This document shows positions 6,655-9,921 of a DNA stretch of 9,921 nucleotides, piece after piece. The notes under the pieces are model-generated. The model was not told where the DNA came from and did not search any database. It saw only the letters and a program-made list of their open reading frames with translations. The stretch covers positions 1 through 9,921 of the forward strand of contig DAOQAY010000108.1 of the NCBI GenBank assembly GCA_035354435.1. Direction: 5' to 3'. Every line of letters begins with the position of its first letter. Position 1 is the stretch's first letter. The DNA comes from JAKLDO01 sp035354435 (lineage in GTDB: Bacteria; UBP6; UBA1177). The translations under genes and the position numbers were made by a program.

Positions 6655-9033
6655 ATGGTTTCTGCTATGAAAAAAGAACTGAAACACGAAATGCTGAGGT
6701 ACTATCCGGAGCTTAAAAAATACGAAGGGATGACCACTCTTGACATAAAACCCGCTTCGCAGTTCGTTTTTCAGAAAAGAGGGTTTGAATCACTTGATTT
6801 CGGTATTTCTATCAACAAGAAGGGTTTCAATATCTATGTTGCAGGAGATGCCGGTACGGGCAAAACATCCAATGTAAAAAAGCATATAGAAGAAATCGCT
6901 CTTAAAATGAAAACTCCTGACGACATGCTTTATGTTTACAATTTTAAAAATCCTGATATGCCCAAACTTCTTTATCTTCCGGCTGGAAAAGGCGAAAAAC
7001 TTGTCAATGATATGGAAGATCTGCTTGACTATTTTATTTTTCAAATCCCGAGACAGATGGAAAGTGAAAGCTTTGAGATAAAGAAAAGTGAAGTTGTAAG
7101 ATGGTATCAGGACGAAAGTCAGGTGAATTTTTCCGATATTGAAAAAGAGGCGACAAAGCTGAGTTTTATGCTTAAAGCAACACAGAATGGACTCGTTATC
7201 AATCCCGTTGTAAAAGGAAAGACTATTGACAGAGAGCATTTTGAAACTCTTTCGGAAGCTCAGAAAGAAGTGATAAAAAAGAACGAGGAAGCTCTTCAGG
7301 AGAAGCTTATCGCCTATTTTCATAAGGAAAGAGGACTGGAAAAGGAATATAAAGAAAAAATGACGACCTTGCGCCAGACAATGATAAGGCTGATAATTTC
7401 CGAACCGCTGAGAGAATTAAAGAAAAAGCATCCGCAAAACGAAGGTTTCGGAAATCATCTTGAAGATCTTGCCGAGCATATCGTCAATAATTTCGATGAG
7501 TTCTTTGTCTACAGAGATATAGAGGAAGGAAAAGTCGATCCGACAAAATATCCGACGCCTGATTTCAAAGAGTTTAAGATAAATCTGCTTATAAACAACA
7601 AAGATATCAAAGGTGCTCCGGTTGTTTATGAGACAAATCCTACTTTTCAGACGATCATGGGTTATTTTGAGTATGAAGAAATTCACAATTCGCTTTTTAC
7701 CGATTTTACAAAATTGAAACCGGGCGCTTTGCATAAAGCCAACGGCGGATTCCTCATTCTCCAGGCAAATGACATACTTAAAAACTATTATGCGTGGACG
7801 GCTCTGAAAAGATCAATAAGGAACAGATCACTACAGATGACTGATGTTGATATAGATTTCAAGTACCGGGTGAACATTTCTCCCGATCCTGAACCGGTTA
7901 CGCTTGATGTTAAAGTTATCCTTATCGGAGAAGATTACATTTATCATCTTCTCTATGACCGCGATCCCGATTTCAGAAGGATTTTCAGAATAAAAGCCGA
8001 TTTTGATTCTACAATAAGTATTTCACAAAGCACTACCGATGCTCTGGTGGGTTTTATTTCAAGGGTTGTAAATGAAGACTGCCACATTCCTTTTGAACTG
8101 TCTGCTATAAAAAGGCTTCTTCATTACTGTTCAAGACAGTCTGAAGATCAGAAAAAATACAGAATACATGCAAGTGATCTTGTTGAAGTTATTGTTGAAT
8201 CTGTCTACTGGGCCAAGAAAAAGAATAAAAAAACAGTTGACGGAACACTTGTAAAAATAGCGATTGATTCAAGAGAGGAGCGGCACGCCCGCTTTAAGGA
8301 GCATTATTACGAATCCATACAAAGAGGAAAGATTCTTATTGATGCTGAAGGTGAAAAAACGGGGCAGATAAACGGACTGGCGGTTTATTCCATTGGTGAT
8401 TTCAGCTTCGGTATTCCTTCAAGAATAACAGCGAAGGTCTTTTCAGGAAGAAGAGGCATTATAAATATTGAAAGAGAAGCGCGCCTTTCAGGATCAATAC
8501 ACGATAAAGGTGCAATGATACTGGCTGGTTATCTCGGAAACATTTTTGCACAGAACAAACAGCTCGCCATAAGCGCTTCTATTGCTTTCGAACAAAGCTA
8601 CGGCGGAGTTGACGGTGACAGTGCCAGTTCGACCGAACTTTATGCCATGCTGTCAGCACTTGCCGATCTGCCTATAAAACAGTCGATAGCTGTCACAGGA
8701 TCAATAAACCAGAACGGCGACATCCAGCCTATCGGCGGAGTCAATGAAAAGATCGAAGGATTTTTTGAAATATGCAGGATAAAAGGTCTTACCGGTTCTC
8801 AGGGTGTCATCATTCCCATTCAGAATGTTGAAAATCTCAACTTGAACGATGATGTGGTCGAAGCAGTAAAAAAAGGAAAATTCCACATTTATGCAGTTAA
8901 GAACATTCTTGAAGGAATTGAAATACTTACCGGAGTTCCAGCCGGTAAACAGAATAAAGACGGCTCTTTCACAAAAGGGTCTGTTTTTGATCTTGTAGAT
9001 AAAAAGATCGCAAAACTCAGTGAAGTGAAATAA
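6655..9033 (+). CDS. LonB-like ATP-dependent protease (AAA_32 plus Lon proteolytic domain)
   Basis: This is an AAA+ serine protease of the bacterial LonB-like family, which unfolds and degrades proteins using ATP and lacks the classic LonA N-terminal domain. Numbering is from the upstream in-frame ATG at 6643. Walker A is GDAGTGKT (68-75), followed by a long charged helical insert (about 115-260). The second ATPase motif is ANGGFLILQAND (366-377), with Gln374 where a Walker B Asp would be expected, then DPDFRRIF as a likely arginine-finger region. The Lon_C domain fills about 570-770 with catalytic Ser660 in DGDSASSTEL and Lys703 in GGVNEKIEGFF; their spacing of 43 equals that of E. coli Lon. 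I prefer the ATG at 6655, five bases after GGGGG (6645-6649); the ATG at 6643 abuts the upstream stop and has no ribosome site. No membrane span is seen, so it is cytoplasmic, though its neighbours are membrane proteins. Confidence 0.93.
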   Translation: MVSAMKKELKHEMLRYYPELKKYEGMTTLDIKPASQFVFQKRGFESLDFGISINKKGFNIYVAGDAGTGKTSNVKKHIEEIALKMKTPDDMLYVYNFKNPDMPKLLYLPAGKGEKLVNDMEDLLDYFIFQIPRQMESESFEIKKSEVVRWYQDESQVNFSDIEKEATKLSFMLKATQNGLVINPVVKGKTIDREHFETLSEAQKEVIKKNEEALQEKLIAYFHKERGLEKEYKEKMTTLRQTMIRLIISEPLRELKKKHPQNEGFGNHLEDLAEHIVNNFDEFFVYRDIEEGKVDPTKYPTPDFKEFKINLLINNKDIKGAPVVYETNPTFQTIMGYFEYEEIHNSLFTDFTKLKPGALHKANGGFLILQANDILKNYYAWTALKRSIRNRSLQMTDVDIDFKYRVNISPDPEPVTLDVKVILIGEDYIYHLLYDRDPDFRRIFRIKADFDSTISISQSTTDALVGFISRVVNEDCHIPFELSAIKRLLHYCSRQSEDQKKYRIHASDLVEVIVESVYWAKKKNKKTVDGTLVKIAIDSREERHARFKEHYYESIQRGKILIDAEGEKTGQINGLAVYSIGDFSFGIPSRITAKVFSGRRGIINIEREARLSGSIHDKGAMILAGYLGNIFAQNKQLAISASIAFEQSYGGVDGDSASSTELYAMLSALADLPIKQSIAVTGSINQNGDIQPIGGVNEKIEGFFEICRIKGLTGSQGVIIPIQNVENLNLNDDVVEAVKKGKFHIYAVKNILEGIEILTGVPAGKQNKDGSFTKGSVFDLVDKKIAKLSEVK

Positions 9034-9036
9034 GCG

Positions 9037-9324
9037 ATGCCTAAAATCCTGATAGAACATCAAAGCCTGAAAACCGATCCCGAACTTATGCTATGGATGG
9101 AAAATAATCTTCAAAAAACCATTACTGATAAAGCCCGGTCTGAAAAGATCTCGATAACAACTGACAACGCTTCAAAAACAGTAACATTTTCCGGCAGAAC
9201 AGTCTGCGGAACAGTCAGAATAGACTCCGGTCTTATAAGAATGGAAATTGAAATACCTCTTTTGTACAGACCGTTCATTCCTGCAATAAAAACAGCTATT
9301 TCGGGTGTTTTCAAGGAATTATGA
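9037..9324 (+). CDS. small protein resembling the polyhydroxyalkanoic acid system family (PF09650-like)
   Basis: This 95-aa soluble protein begins MPKILIEHQSL and ends in a pattern that resembles PF09650: an F-x-G-R strand (VTFSGRTVCGTVRID), a second strand pair (LIRMEIEIPLL) and an amphipathic helix (RPFIPAIKTAISGVFKEL). Members are usually about 90-100 aa. Some were named from loci near polyhydroxyalkanoate granule genes, but the molecular function is not known and no such genes are seen here. The resemblance is by eye and distant. The start lies three bases after the protease stop without a strong ribosome site, so translation is probably coupled. It overlaps the next gene by four bases (ATGA). 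Confidence 0.62.
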   Translation: MPKILIEHQSLKTDPELMLWMENNLQKTITDKARSEKISITTDNASKTVTFSGRTVCGTVRIDSGLIRMEIEIPLLYRPFIPAIKTAISGVFKEL

Positions 9325-9921
9325 TCGAAAGCTTCAACACAGCTCCAGACATTACCGGACCTTTTGAGATCAAAGAAAAGGGAAGCCGGTTCATCTCATC
9401 ATGCTATCATGTAAAAACAAAGGAAACTGTCGAAGAAATTCTGAAGAAACTGAAAAAAGAGCATTATAACTGCACTCATATCTGTTATGCCTATCTTATC
9501 GGTGAAGGTGAAATAAAGTTCTTCAGATATAACGATGACGGAGAACCGTCAGGCACCGCAGGACTACCTATCTACAACGAAATACTCCGGAAAAACCTGT
9601 TCAATGTACTTGTCACATCGGTCAGATATTACGGCGGAGTGAATCTCGGCACGGGAGGACTTGCAAGAACTTACGGACTGTCGGCACGCACTGCTCTTGA
9701 AAATGTAAAGCCTGTACTCATCGAAATAAAGGAACCTGTCACCATCGAAGTGCCTTATGACCTCACCGGACTTGCAATGAACACAATAAACCATACACCA
9801 AAAGTCGTCGTAATATCAAAAAGTTATAACGATTCAGGAACTATGATTTCAGTCAACATTCCAATCGCTTCAGTTGAAAAGTTCAAAAGTGAAATAGTCG
9901 AGAAAAGTGCAGGGAAAATAA
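9321..9921 (+). CDS. yigZ: YigZ/IMPACT family (UPF0029) protein, 3' end cut by the window
   Basis: The frame is open from the ATG at 9321 to the window edge (200 codons plus one base, no stop). The N-terminal IMPACT/UPF0029 domain is unmistakable: GSRFIS (21-26), CTHICYAYLIG (51-61), NDDGEPSGTAGLPI (71-84) and VRYYGGVNLGTGGLARTYG (101-119). A C-terminal ferredoxin-like domain (DUF1949-type) begins around 140 (TIEVPYDLTG). Family members are about 200-215 aa, so only a few residues are probably missing. The eukaryotic relative IMPACT restrains the GCN2 kinase; the bacterial function is not settled. The start overlaps the previous stop (ATGA), with AAGGA at 9313-9317, so it belongs to the same operon. 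Confidence 0.92.
   Translation, partial: MIESFNTAPDITGPFEIKEKGSRFISSCYHVKTKETVEEILKKLKKEHYNCTHICYAYLIGEGEIKFFRYNDDGEPSGTAGLPIYNEILRKNLFNVLVTSVRYYGGVNLGTGGLARTYGLSARTALENVKPVLIEIKEPVTIEVPYDLTGLAMNTINHTPKVVVISKSYNDSGTMISVNIPIASVEKFKSEIVEKSAGKI

Noticed and set aside
6790..7734. Minus-strand frames of 177 and 105 aa opposite the Lon-like gene
   Set aside because: Phe/Ile/Lys-rich antisense shadows of a gene whose domains are intact throughout.
9564..9794. Minus-strand 76-aa frame near the right end
   Set aside because: It is antisense to the clearly recognisable YigZ/IMPACT motifs, which are open on the plus strand to the edge.

Overview
The window looks like chromosomal DNA from a low-GC (AT-rich by eye), Gram-negative-type (diderm) bacterium. 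Signal peptides and a Spy/CpxP-like periplasmic protein imply an outer membrane. Shine-Dalgarno sites are mostly clear, genes overlap by a few bases, and the genetic code is standard (TGA is used as a stop). I cannot place it in a phylum. PATAN/DUF4388 proteins and this type of bacterial Lon protease are found in Deltaproteobacteria-like lineages, spirochaetes and several candidate phyla. There are no signs of phage, IS elements, tRNA, rRNA or CRISPR, and no gene-free stretch exceeds about 130 bases.

Left block (1-1496). The 5' end of an exported-protein gene leaves the window on the minus strand (67 to 1). Divergent from it is a tight three-gene plus-strand unit: an ECF-type sigma factor (191-724), an 88-aa single-span membrane protein (717-983) and a Met/His-rich Spy/CpxP/CnrX-like periplasmic protein (996-1496). 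The most economical reading is an envelope- or metal-responsive sigma/anti-sigma/sensor module with the same three parts as CnrH/CnrY/CnrX, in a different order. This role is inferred.

Middle (1518-3725, minus). A stand-alone ArnT/PMT-type (GT39) membrane glycosyltransferase carries a C-terminal beta-rich domain. It has the best promoter in the window (TTGACT-17-TATAAT) and ends 21 bases from the convergent sensor gene, with no visible terminator.

Right block (3854-9921, plus). Five genes are packed with gaps or overlaps of no more than 12 bases: a seven-span TPR/zinc-ribbon membrane protein, a membrane-anchored PATAN/DUF4388 protein, a LonB-like AAA+ protease with an intact Ser-Lys dyad (S660/K703), a small protein resembling the polyhydroxyalkanoate-granule-region family, and a YigZ/IMPACT-family protein that runs off the right edge. 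The first three may form a membrane-linked sensing and proteolysis unit. That idea rests only on gene packing and domain content.
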